Shown here: positions 1 to 5,450 of the stretch, piece by piece
Layout of the letters: every line of letters starts with the position of its first letter
Position numbering within the stretch: the stretch's first letter is position 1
Translations under genes and position numbers: made by a program
Notes under the pieces: model-generated
The model's database searches: none
What the model saw: the letters and a program-made list of their open reading frames with translations, nothing else
What the model was told of the DNA's origin: nothing
Source: a bacterium
GTDB taxonomy: Bacteria; Calditrichota; Calditrichia; RBG-13-44-9; J042
Length of the DNA: 5,450 nt
Direction: 5' to 3'
Assembly (NCBI GenBank): GCA_015494485.1
Contig: WGBF01000516.1
Location: forward strand, 1-5,450

Positions 1-1230
1 GGACCGTATGGCCCTTATGTGCAAAGTGAACGGTTAGACCTGTACCGGGAACATGCCCAGAAATTAATTGAAATGGGTCATGCCTACTATTGTTTTTGCA
101 CTCCGGAACGGCTGGAAAAGATGCGGGCGGAGCAGATTGCCCGCAAAGAACCACCCCGCTATGACGGCACCTGTCGGCGTTTGAGCCCCGAGGAAGTGGC
201 TGAAAAACTGCAAGCCGGCATTCCCCATGTGGTGCGTTTGAAAATGCCACAAGAAGGGGAGACCACCTTTCAGGACATTATCCGGGGTGAGGTAACCTTC
301 CAGAACGCCTTGATTGACGACCAGATATTGCTGAAATCTGATGGGTACCCCACTTACCATTTGGCCAATGTGGTGGATGACCATTATATGAAAATTACCC
401 ACGTTATCCGGGGGGAAGAATGGTTACCCAGCGTGCCCAAACACATTCAGATTTACCGGGCGTTTGGGTGGGACGTCCCCCAGATGGCCCATTTGCCGCT
501 TCTGCTTAACCCGGACCGCACCAAGCTCAGCAAGCGCCAGGGGGATGTGGCGGTGGAGGATTACATTGCCAAAGGCTACCTGCCGGAGGCCCTCATTAAC
601 TTTGTTGCCTTGCTGGGATGGAATCCGGGTACGGAAGAGGAATTTTTTACCCTGGAAGAATTAATTGAAAAATTTACCCTGGAGCGGGTCAACAAAGCCG
701 GGGCGGTGTTTGACATTCAAAAATTAAACTGGATGAATGGGGTTTACATCCGCAAGTTGCCGGAAGATCGCCTGATTGAATTTTTAACCCCCTTTCTGGA
801 AAAAGCAGGGTATGATGTGTCCGACCGGGAGCGTACACGCAAAATCATTCTTGCGGTGTACAAGGGCATTGAAAAAGGGGAAGACATTGCCCGTGCCGCC
901 AGTATTTTCTACCACGATCGCCTAACCATCGAGGAGCCGGAGGCCATTGAATTTTTGAAAAAAGACACATCCCGAACCGTGCTGGAACTGTTTTCCCGCA
1001 AGCTGGACAGTGTCTATAAACTGGATATGGACACCTTCAAACAGATCATGAAAGAGATTCAGAAAGAAACCGGAATTAAAAAACAGGAATTGTGGATGCC
1101 GGTGCGCATTGCCATTACCGGCGTTACCCACGGACCGGAGCTGCCGCTGGTTATTGAAATTCTGGGGTTGGAAAAAGTGCGCCAATTTGTGCGCCAGGTA
1201 CTGCAGGAATTTTACGGGATTCAGCAATAA
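1..1230 (+). CDS. gltX: Glutamyl-tRNA synthetase, 5'-truncated by window edge
   Basis: Class I aminoacyl-tRNA synthetase that attaches glutamate to tRNA-Glu in the cytoplasm. The reading frame is open from base 1 (GPYGPYVQSER...), so the real start is upstream; the GTG at 19 is an internal valine. Numbering residues from base 1: zinc-site cysteines C31 and C33 (CFC), then Y54 and C58 (YDGTC); the conserved GYPTYHLANVVDDH segment at 115-128; RGEEW at 137-141; the KMSKS-type loop as KLSKRQGD from K175. The C-terminal part carries the helical anticodon-binding domain, ending with the family-typical ITGVTHGPELP and ILGLEKVRQFV stretches. The first zinc cysteine is residue 98 in E. coli, so about 67 residues, including the HIGH motif, should lie upstream, giving about 476 residues in total, normal for the family. 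The fourth zinc ligand of E. coli (His127) is Arg60 here. Whether it also charges tRNA-Gln cannot be judged from this. Confidence 0.97.
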   Translation, partial: GPYGPYVQSERLDLYREHAQKLIEMGHAYYCFCTPERLEKMRAEQIARKEPPRYDGTCRRLSPEEVAEKLQAGIPHVVRLKMPQEGETTFQDIIRGEVTFQNALIDDQILLKSDGYPTYHLANVVDDHYMKITHVIRGEEWLPSVPKHIQIYRAFGWDVPQMAHLPLLLNPDRTKLSKRQGDVAVEDYIAKGYLPEALINFVALLGWNPGTEEEFFTLEELIEKFTLERVNKAGAVFDIQKLNWMNGVYIRKLPEDRLIEFLTPFLEKAGYDVSDRERTRKIILAVYKGIEKGEDIARAASIFYHDRLTIEEPEAIEFLKKDTSRTVLELFSRKLDSVYKLDMDTFKQIMKEIQKETGIKKQELWMPVRIAITGVTHGPELPLVIEILGLEKVRQFVRQVLQEFYGIQQ

Positions 1231-1276
1231 CAACATTTTGATTGCATCCGAACTAAAACACAGAATCCCGGAATAC

Positions 1277-1305
1277 TTGTAACGAATTGTATTTCAACGT
1301 ATACA
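1277..1305 (+). promoter_or_regulatory. Candidate sigma70-type promoter for ddl
   Basis: TTGTAA at 1277-1282 and TATACA at 1300-1305 are separated by exactly 17 bases; each hexamer matches the bacterial housekeeping consensus at 4 of 6 positions. Initiation about 7 bases downstream would leave a 5' leader of about 20 bases before the ddl start at 1331. It sits in the 100-base gltX-ddl gap, where no convincing terminator is visible, so ddl could also be read through from gltX. If the organism is a Bacteroidota-type bacterium with a different promoter consensus, this match would mean less. Confidence 0.35.
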
Positions 1306-1330
1306 CAAAAATGATGCAACGGATGGAACC

Positions 1331-2359
1331 ATGAAAATTGCCGTATTATTGGGCGGAACTTCCGCAGAACGGGATGTATCGCTGGTGACGGGGCTGGCCA
1401 TTGCAAAAGCACTGGTGGAAAACGGCCATGACGTCACGGCCATTGATTGTGCCTTTGGAGTCAAAATCATTAACGATTTGAATCAGGATCCTGCAACACT
1501 CATTCATCACCAGCCCTCTGAAATTGAAAAACAGCGCAAGGAACTGGACCGCAATCTGTTTCAAACCATTGACTACCTGATAAAGGAGTCCTTCGAGCTG
1601 GTGTTTAACGGACTCCATGGCGGGTACGGGGAAAATGGGGAATTGCAGGCTATCCTGGATGTGGCGCAAATTCCCTACACCGGGAGCGGCCCGCTGGCCA
1701 GCGCGCTGGGAATGAACAAACATCTGTCCAAAATACTGTACCGGTCGGCTGGAATTCCTACCGCTGAGTGGGTCTATTTGCCGTCTCCCAAATACAAAAA
1801 TCGCAAACGGGAACAGATTGAGCAACTGGGCTACCCGGTGGTGGTAAAACCCAATGAACAGGGCTCATCGGTAGGATTAACCATTGTGCACCATCCCCGG
1901 GAACTGGACGATGCCCTGGCGCGCGCGTTTGAGCACAGTCCCAGCGTAATCGCCGAAAAATTCGTGCCGGGAAGGGAGCTAACGGTTGGAATACTGGGTG
2001 ATACGGCATTGCCGGTAATCGAAATCCGTCCGAGGGGTGGAGTCTATGATTACGAGGCCAAATACCAGGCCGGGTTAACCCAATATGATGTGCCTGCGGA
2101 TATCCCTGCTCCCATCGCGGAATCGTTAAAAACGGCAGCGCTTAAAGCATTCCGGGTGATGGGTTGCCAGGATTATGCCCGGATTGATTTTCGACTGCAG
2201 GAGGATGGGCAGTTCTTTTGCCTGGAAGTGAACACCCTTCCGGGCATGACCCCGACCAGTCTGGTACCCAAAGCGGTTGCGGCCATTGGCATTTCCTTTA
2301 ATGAACTGGTAGAAAAAATTGCCCGTCTGGCGCTGGAACGAACCCAGCCCCGGGAATAA
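1331..2359 (+). CDS. ddl: D-alanine--D-alanine ligase
   Basis: ATP-grasp enzyme that joins two D-alanines to make the dipeptide of the peptidoglycan precursor in the cytoplasm. Motifs in order over 342 residues: GGTSAERDVS at 8-17 (E13 equals the substrate-binding Glu15 of E. coli DdlB); HGGYGENG at 96-103; MNK at 128-130; VVKPNEQGSSVG at 171-182 (S179 equals Ser150); EKFVPGRELTVG at 209-220; omega-loop YDYEAKY at 239-245; metal and phosphate ligands R284, D286, E299 and N301; TSLVP at 309-313. The Tyr in the omega loop (Y245) is typical of D-Ala:D-Ala rather than VanA-like D-Ala:D-Lac ligases. E. coli DdlB has 306 residues; much of the extra length lies in the N-terminal domain, around residues 42-85. 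The start is chosen because the family N-terminus (MKIAVLLGGTSAE) begins exactly there; only a weak GGATGG precedes it. It follows gltX by 100 bases on the same strand. Confidence 0.97.
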   Translation: MKIAVLLGGTSAERDVSLVTGLAIAKALVENGHDVTAIDCAFGVKIINDLNQDPATLIHHQPSEIEKQRKELDRNLFQTIDYLIKESFELVFNGLHGGYGENGELQAILDVAQIPYTGSGPLASALGMNKHLSKILYRSAGIPTAEWVYLPSPKYKNRKREQIEQLGYPVVVKPNEQGSSVGLTIVHHPRELDDALARAFEHSPSVIAEKFVPGRELTVGILGDTALPVIEIRPRGGVYDYEAKYQAGLTQYDVPADIPAPIAESLKTAALKAFRVMGCQDYARIDFRLQEDGQFFCLEVNTLPGMTPTSLVPKAVAAIGISFNELVEKIARLALERTQPRE

Positions 2360-2364
2360 CAACC

Positions 2365-2443
2365 GGGTTTAAAACCCCAAGCATTTCCATTGAAATGAAA
2401 AGGGAAGGTGGAATGCCACTGGTGTACTGGCAATGGAAGCGCT
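2365..2443 (+). other. Predicted structured leader upstream of rtcB
   Basis: Several inverted repeats are packed here. (1) GGGTT 2365-2369 / AACCC 2373-2377, loop TAA. (2) CATTTC 2382-2387 / GAAATG 2392-2397, loop CATT. (3) TTCCATTG 2385-2392 / CAATGGAA 2431-2438, an 8-base perfect match extended outward by one G-U pair, one A-C mismatch and three further pairs (AGC 2380-2382 with GCT 2441-2443), enclosing 38 bases. (4) TGCCA 2414-2418 / TGGCA 2428-2432. Stems 2 and 3 cannot form together, and stem 4 overlaps stem 3 at two bases, so alternative folds are possible. No U-tract follows any of them, so they do not look like a simple terminator for ddl. The repeats are directly visible; folding and function are inference. 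Confidence 0.3.
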
Positions 2444-2466
2444 GGCGGGAATTGGCGTTTAATTAA
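2413..2466 (+). CDS. Possible 17-residue Trp/Arg-rich leader peptide
   Basis: A 17-codon frame (MPLVYWQWKRWRELAFN) opens with ATG and closes with TAA 13 bases before the rtcB ribosome binding site and 27 bases before the rtcB ATG. It is preceded by the purine-rich AGGGAAGG (2401-2408), 4 bases before its start, a better Shine-Dalgarno-like match than ddl or the acyltransferase have. Three of 17 residues are Trp (positions 6, 8, 11), with Tyr5 and basic K9, R10, R12. It lies inside the region of inverted repeats, with its start codon in the loop of the long stem. It could be a regulatory leader peptide coupling translation to rtcB expression, or a chance frame; frames this short are common by chance. 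No family is recognised. Confidence 0.25.
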   Translation: MPLVYWQWKRWRELAFN

Positions 2467-2479
2467 GTAGAAAAAAGCT

Positions 2480-2485
2480 GGAGGG
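2480..2485 (+). promoter_or_regulatory. Strong Shine-Dalgarno site of rtcB
   Basis: GGAGGG lies 8 bases before the ATG at 2494, an ideal spacing, and fixes the rtcB start. It stands out against the weak GGATGG before ddl and the absence of any clear site before the acyltransferase gene. Its last three bases belong to GGGTT (2483-2487), which could also pair with AACCC at 2373-2377. Confidence 0.75.
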
Positions 2486-2493
2486 TTGAGACC

Positions 2494-3957
2494 ATGACCA
2501 CCTTAAAATACCGCGATGTTGAAATCCAGCAGGTGGATGAAGTGACCTGGATTATCCCTCCGGTGGGCAATATGCGGGTTCCGGGAAAAATTTACGCTTC
2601 CCGCAAAATGATGGAATCCATCATTAAAGAAGATGAGGCCATTAAACAGGTCATGAATGTGGCGACCCTGCCGGGCATTCAAAAATACTCCATTGCCATG
2701 CCGGACATTCACTGGGGGTATGGATTCCCCATTGGTGGGGTAGCTGCTACGGACATGCAGGAGGGCGTTATCTCACCCGGTGGCGTGGGTTACGACATCA
2801 ACTGCGGTGTGCGACTGGCCCGCACCGGGTTGCAACTTCAGGAGATTGAGAGCAAAATTGAGCGCTTAATTCACGTTTTATTTAAGCAGGTACCAACGGG
2901 GGTGGGAGCTGCCGGCGCCATCCGCAAATTGAATCAAAAGGAAATGCGGCAGGTTCTGGCCAAAGGGGCCCATTGGGCCGTGGAGCAGGGATTTGGCACA
3001 GCGGAAGACCTGGAACACACCGAGGAAAACGGGCGCCTGTCCTGGGCCAATCCCGACAAAGTGAGTAAGCGGGCTATCGAACGGGGGCAGGCGCAGGTGG
3101 GCACGCTGGGCTCCGGCAACCATTTTCTGGAAGTGCAGGTGGTGGAAGAGATTTACGATGCCGATGCGGCGGAAGCGCTGGGGCTTTTCCCGGGGCAGGT
3201 GGTGGTGATGATTCACTGCGGTAGTCGCGGACTGGGGCATCAGGTGTGTGAGGATTACCTGCGGGTGTTTAATACCGCGGTGCACAAATACGGTATTCAA
3301 CTGCCGGACCGTCAGCTGGCCTGCGCCCCTATTCAGTCTCAGGAAGGGCAGGATTACATGGGAGCCATGGCGGCCGCTGCCAACTTTGCCTGGGCCAACC
3401 GGCAGGTGATTATGCACCTGGCCAAAAATAGCTTCATCAGTGCGCTGGGTATATCTGAGCGAGATCTGGACTTCCATCTGGTGTACGATGTGTGCCACAA
3501 CATTGCCAAGGTCGAAACGCACAAAATCAATGGTGAGACAAAAGAAGTCTGTGTGCACCGCAAAGGGGCGACGCGGGCGTTTCCGCCGGACCACCCGTTA
3601 ACGCCGGAGGTGTACCGCCACGTGGGCCAACCGGTGATTGTCCCCGGAGATATGGGGCGCTACTCCTTTGTGGCAGTGGGTACCTGGAAAGCCATGGAAG
3701 AAACCTTTGGCAGTACCTGCCACGGTGCCGGACGGGTAAAAAGCCGCCATCAGGCGCTTAAAGAGGGGAAAGGGAAAGATTTAATTGGAGAAATGAAAAA
3801 GCGGGGCGTGGTGGTTCAGGCGCGGGGCATGCGAACCGTGGCGGAGGAAATGCCCTGGGCGTACAAGGATGTTTCCGAAGTGGTGGACGTCATGCACAAG
3901 GCGGGTATCAGTAAAAAGGTGGCAAAATTACGTCCTGTGGGCGTCATTAAAGGGTAA
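2494..3957 (+). CDS. rtcB: RNA-splicing ligase RtcB (3'-phosphate/5'-OH RNA ligase)
   Basis: GTP- and Mn2+-dependent ligase that joins RNA ends carrying 2',3'-cyclic phosphate or 3'-phosphate to 5'-OH ends; in bacteria it is linked to RNA repair after tRNA or rRNA cleavage. The 487 residues match the 481-residue Pyrococcus enzyme, with no intein. Metal ligands are all present: D101 and C104 (GYDINCGVRL), H210 (GSGNH), H241 (MIHCGSRGLGHQ) and H335 (VCHNIAKVE). The nucleotidyl-accepting histidine is H410 (STCHGAGR), and the C-terminal K486 aligns with the GMP-contacting lysine of Pyrococcus. MPDIHWGYGFPIGG at 69-82 is the family signature. All key residues are intact, so an active enzyme is expected. 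The start has an excellent Shine-Dalgarno site. Neither archease, its usual activator, nor rtcA is adjacent in this window. It is 134 bases after ddl and 127 before the acyltransferase gene. Confidence 0.97.
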   Translation: MTTLKYRDVEIQQVDEVTWIIPPVGNMRVPGKIYASRKMMESIIKEDEAIKQVMNVATLPGIQKYSIAMPDIHWGYGFPIGGVAATDMQEGVISPGGVGYDINCGVRLARTGLQLQEIESKIERLIHVLFKQVPTGVGAAGAIRKLNQKEMRQVLAKGAHWAVEQGFGTAEDLEHTEENGRLSWANPDKVSKRAIERGQAQVGTLGSGNHFLEVQVVEEIYDADAAEALGLFPGQVVVMIHCGSRGLGHQVCEDYLRVFNTAVHKYGIQLPDRQLACAPIQSQEGQDYMGAMAAAANFAWANRQVIMHLAKNSFISALGISERDLDFHLVYDVCHNIAKVETHKINGETKEVCVHRKGATRAFPPDHPLTPEVYRHVGQPVIVPGDMGRYSFVAVGTWKAMEETFGSTCHGAGRVKSRHQALKEGKGKDLIGEMKKRGVVVQARGMRTVAEEMPWAYKDVSEVVDVMHKAGISKKVAKLRPVGVIKG

Positions 3958-3970
3958 GTAACCGGCGCAC

Positions 3971-3997
3971 CCATTGTTTACCAAAATGGTTTTTGGT
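3971..3997 (+). terminator. Hairpin after rtcB, possible weak terminator
   Basis: Starting 13 bases after the rtcB stop there are two alternative hairpins: ACCAAAA 3980-3986 / TTTTGGT 3991-3997 (perfect 7 pairs, 4-base loop TGGT), and CCATT 3971-3975 / AATGG 3985-3989, which is followed directly by five Ts (3990-3994). The second has terminator order (stem then T-run) but a short stem; the first is more stable but lacks a T-tract. Partial termination between rtcB and the acyltransferase gene is possible but not certain. Confidence 0.3.
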
Positions 3998-4084
3998 TTA
4001 GTACAGGCAGAGCACATTCTTGTGGAAAGAAAAATTTTGATTTTAAAGACCAATGCTGAGCGTTCATAGCGAAAGTGAAAATTC

Positions 4085-5023
4085 ATGAAATATCCGTTTC
4101 GATTTTATCTGGAATATGCCGGTTATCTGGCTATTGAAACCGCCATGAACTGGATGCCCGGTTGGCTGGTTGAGCCGGTTGCAAAAGGTTTTGCCGTTCT
4201 GGGATTTTCCATTCTGCGCATTCGCCGCAAGGTGATGTTGCAAAATCTGGCAATTGCCTTCCCGGAAAAATCCGAGCGGGAACGCCGCCGCATTGCATTC
4301 CGTTCCTACGAACATTTCAGCTGGCTTATTCTGGAATTTATGCGCATGCATCGGTTAACCCCCGAACAACTGGCCCGGCGCATTGATTTTCCGCAGGAAG
4401 CGGAATTTGTAGAACAATTTGTGAAACCGGAGAAGGGATTGGTGCTGGTATCCGGGCACTTTGGCAATTGGGAGTGGGTCATTGCCTATCTGGCGCGCTT
4501 GTGGACCCGGAAGGTTGCCGTAATTCAAAAACGGCAGAAAAACCGGCTGGTGGACCTGCGCATGGCGGGTCTGCGCCAGCGCTGGGGGATGGAAATTATT
4601 TACATGCGGGGGGCAATCCGTAATGCCCTGCGAGCGCTTTCGGAGAATGCTTTGGTGGGACTGTTAGGGGATCAGGATATTGGCGACCGGGGCGTTTATG
4701 TGCCCTTTTTTGGGTGGAATGCCTCTACGCCGCCAGGCGCGGCCGTACTGCATGTAAAATCCGGGGCCCCGCTGGTCTTTTTAACCGGGGTGCGGTTGCC
4801 GGATAACCGGGTGAAAATTGAAATTCAGTTAATCTCCGAAACGCCACCGGCATTGCCCACCGAAGAAGCGGTTCAGGAACTTACTGCCCGATACACCGCA
4901 CAACTGGAACGCTACATCCGCCGTTACCCGGAGCAGTACTTCTGGATGCACAAGCGCTGGAAGAATGCCCGGCCGCTTTCTACTCAACCGGCGGTAACGT
5001 CAGAATCCACGCCCCAGTCGTAG
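4085..5023 (+). CDS. Lipid A-type lysophospholipid acyltransferase (LpxL/HtrB family)
   Basis: A 312-residue member of the lipid A biosynthesis acyltransferase family, membrane-associated enzymes that add a secondary acyl chain to lipid A precursors at the inner membrane's cytoplasmic face. Visible features: a hydrophobic N-terminal stretch (about residues 8-45, likely the membrane anchor); the family pattern RIRRKVMLQNLAIAFPEKS at 45-63; the catalytic HX4E motif as HFGNWE with H125 and E130; GDQDIGDRG at 195-203 leading to VPFFG at 206-210; and RRYPEQYFWMHKRWK at 279-293, the conserved C-terminal motif. E. coli LpxL has 306 residues, so the length is normal. The tail after 293 is polar and probably disordered. 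The ATG at 4085 is the first possible start, because an in-frame TGA lies at 4076-4078; no Shine-Dalgarno site is seen. The exact acceptor and acyl chain cannot be assigned; a phosphatidylinositol mannoside acyltransferase-like or aminolipid-directed role is possible within the same family. Confidence 0.92.
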   Translation: MKYPFRFYLEYAGYLAIETAMNWMPGWLVEPVAKGFAVLGFSILRIRRKVMLQNLAIAFPEKSERERRRIAFRSYEHFSWLILEFMRMHRLTPEQLARRIDFPQEAEFVEQFVKPEKGLVLVSGHFGNWEWVIAYLARLWTRKVAVIQKRQKNRLVDLRMAGLRQRWGMEIIYMRGAIRNALRALSENALVGLLGDQDIGDRGVYVPFFGWNASTPPGAAVLHVKSGAPLVFLTGVRLPDNRVKIEIQLISETPPALPTEEAVQELTARYTAQLERYIRRYPEQYFWMHKRWKNARPLSTQPAVTSESTPQS

Positions 5024-5027
5024 TCCG

Positions 5028-5050
5028 GGAACAATCCCCACTATTGTTCC
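5028..5050. terminator. Perfect 8-base hairpin after the acyltransferase gene
   Basis: GGAACAAT 5028-5035 and ATTGTTCC 5043-5050 form a perfect 8-pair stem with a 7-base loop, starting 4 bases after the acyltransferase stop codon. The position between convergent genes fits transcription termination or 3'-end protection, but no immediate U-tract follows on either strand, so it is not a textbook intrinsic terminator. Confidence 0.4.
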
Positions 5051-5176
5051 ATGACCTGCTTACTTTCGTTCTGCCAAAATCACCGGTTTGGGGGAGAAAT
5101 TAACCCCGATTTCAGGTAACAGTTGTAATGATGATTGCTGGGGGTGATACCCAACGCATTCGAGTAAAATCCGAAC

Positions 5177-5194
5177 GTTCCCGGATGCGGGAAC
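5177..5194. terminator. GC-rich hairpin after the minus-strand gene
   Basis: GTTCCCG 5177-5183 and CGGGAAC 5188-5194 form a perfect 7-pair stem with a 4-base loop. Read on the minus strand it begins 11 bases past the stop codon of the leftward gene, and a short ATTTTA follows 6 bases beyond the stem. On the plus strand it is followed by the pyrimidine stretch TCTTCT. It is a plausible terminator for the leftward gene, possibly acting in both directions. Confidence 0.4.
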
Positions 5195-5205
5195 TCTTCT
5201 GACAA

Positions 5206-5450
5206 CTAATCCCGCAGCGGAATGTTTACTGTAATCCCAATATTTGGTACCACCTCCTGGGCGGATTCGTTCATCAACAGCACGGCACCGCCTTCTATGT
5301 GAAATACATCCGTCAGGCGAATATCTACCCCCAGCTCCGGCCCAAATGCTACCGCACTACCAATAAACGACATAAATGTTACATGAAAAGCACCGTAAAT
5401 TTCCAGTTTGCGGGAAAGTGTGTATCCGAATCCACCGTTAACATCCAGCA
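5206..5450 (-). CDS. 3' end of an unrecognised, probably beta-barrel protein
   Basis: On the minus strand the frame is open from the right window edge for 80 complete codons to a TAG at 5208-5206; the start lies outside the window. The fragment begins LDVNGGFGYTLSRKLEIYG and ends PNIGITVNIPLRD. It has short stretches of alternating hydrophobic and polar residues of about 8-12 residues, separated by turns rich in Gly, Asn and Asp (for example GYTLSRKLEIYGAFHV, ELGVDIRLTD, IGITVNIPLR). That is the look of transmembrane beta-strands in outer-membrane proteins. It does not end in the C-terminal aromatic residue typical of proteobacterial porins, so the barrel assignment is an inference. It runs convergently towards the acyltransferase gene, 182 bases away. 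No specific family is recognised. Confidence 0.65.
   Translation of the reverse strand, partial: LDVNGGFGYTLSRKLEIYGAFHVTFMSFIGSAVAFGPELGVDIRLTDVFHIEGGAVLLMNESAQEVVPNIGITVNIPLRD

Noticed and set aside
1242..1319. TTGCATC 1242-1248 and GATGCAA 1313-1319 as an inverted repeat around the ddl promoter
   Set aside because: Only 7 bases, not extendable, and 64 bases apart; this is expected by chance.
1346..1825. A 159-codon minus-strand frame inside ddl
   Set aside because: It is fully overlapped by the convincing Ddl reading frame and has no recognisable domain or ribosome binding site.
2878..3594. A long open frame on the minus strand (238 codons) inside rtcB
   Set aside because: It is antisense to a gene with every catalytic motif of RtcB in place; the His-rich, low-complexity translation is what a shadow frame of a GC-biased gene gives.
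4020..4047. TTGTGG plus TTTAAA, 16 bases apart, as a promoter for the acyltransferase gene
   Set aside because: The -35 match is only 3 of 6 in an AT-rich stretch where such matches are common; too weak to list as a feature.
5080..5205. In-frame continuation of 41 codons beyond the TAG of the minus-strand gene, a possible readthrough or recoded stop
   Set aside because: The frame does continue to a TGA at 5082-5080, but the translation (LSEEFPHPGTFGFYSNALGI...) loses the strand-like pattern, and a stable hairpin begins 11 bases after the TAG, as expected for a normal gene end.
1..5450. CRISPR arrays, tRNA or rRNA genes, insertion sequences, tandem repeats, prophage or defence genes
   Set aside because: No repeated units, tRNA-like cloverleaf, transposase-like frame or terminal repeats were seen; the window is ordinary chromosomal gene content.

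Overview
The window comes from a Gram-negative bacterial chromosome. All four recognisable genes on the + strand are core or widespread functions: glutamyl-tRNA synthetase (gltX, 5' end outside the window), D-alanine--D-alanine ligase (ddl), the RNA ligase RtcB, and a lipid A-type lysophospholipid acyltransferase (LpxL/HtrB family). Peptidoglycan synthesis, a lipid A-type acyltransferase and a beta-barrel-like protein fragment together point to a cell with an outer membrane. The style of the GluRS and acyltransferase sequences, and the weak Shine-Dalgarno sequences of two of the four genes, would fit the FCB group (Bacteroidota/Calditrichota and relatives). That placement is a low-confidence impression from reading, not from a search. 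No phage, transposon, CRISPR, tRNA or rRNA signal was seen.

Layout: 1-1230 gltX (C-terminal about 409 residues); 1231-1330 gap with a candidate sigma70-type promoter; 1331-2359 ddl; 2360-2493 a structured-looking leader with overlapping inverted repeats and a 17-codon Trp/Arg-rich mini-ORF, ending in a strong ribosome binding site; 2494-3957 rtcB; 3958-4084 gap with a hairpin just after rtcB; 4085-5023 acyltransferase; 5024-5205 convergent intergenic region with two perfect hairpins; 5206-5450 the 3' end of a minus-strand gene that runs off the right edge. That last gene is easy to miss because its start lies outside the window and its longest internal ATG frame is short.

The four + strand genes are co-directional but separated by 100-134 bases, so they look like a loose series of separately controllable units rather than a tightly coupled operon. 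Two (ddl, acyltransferase) build the envelope; two (gltX, rtcB) act on tRNA or other RNA. There is no strong evidence of a new multi-gene system here. The most unusual part is the 134-base leader in front of rtcB.
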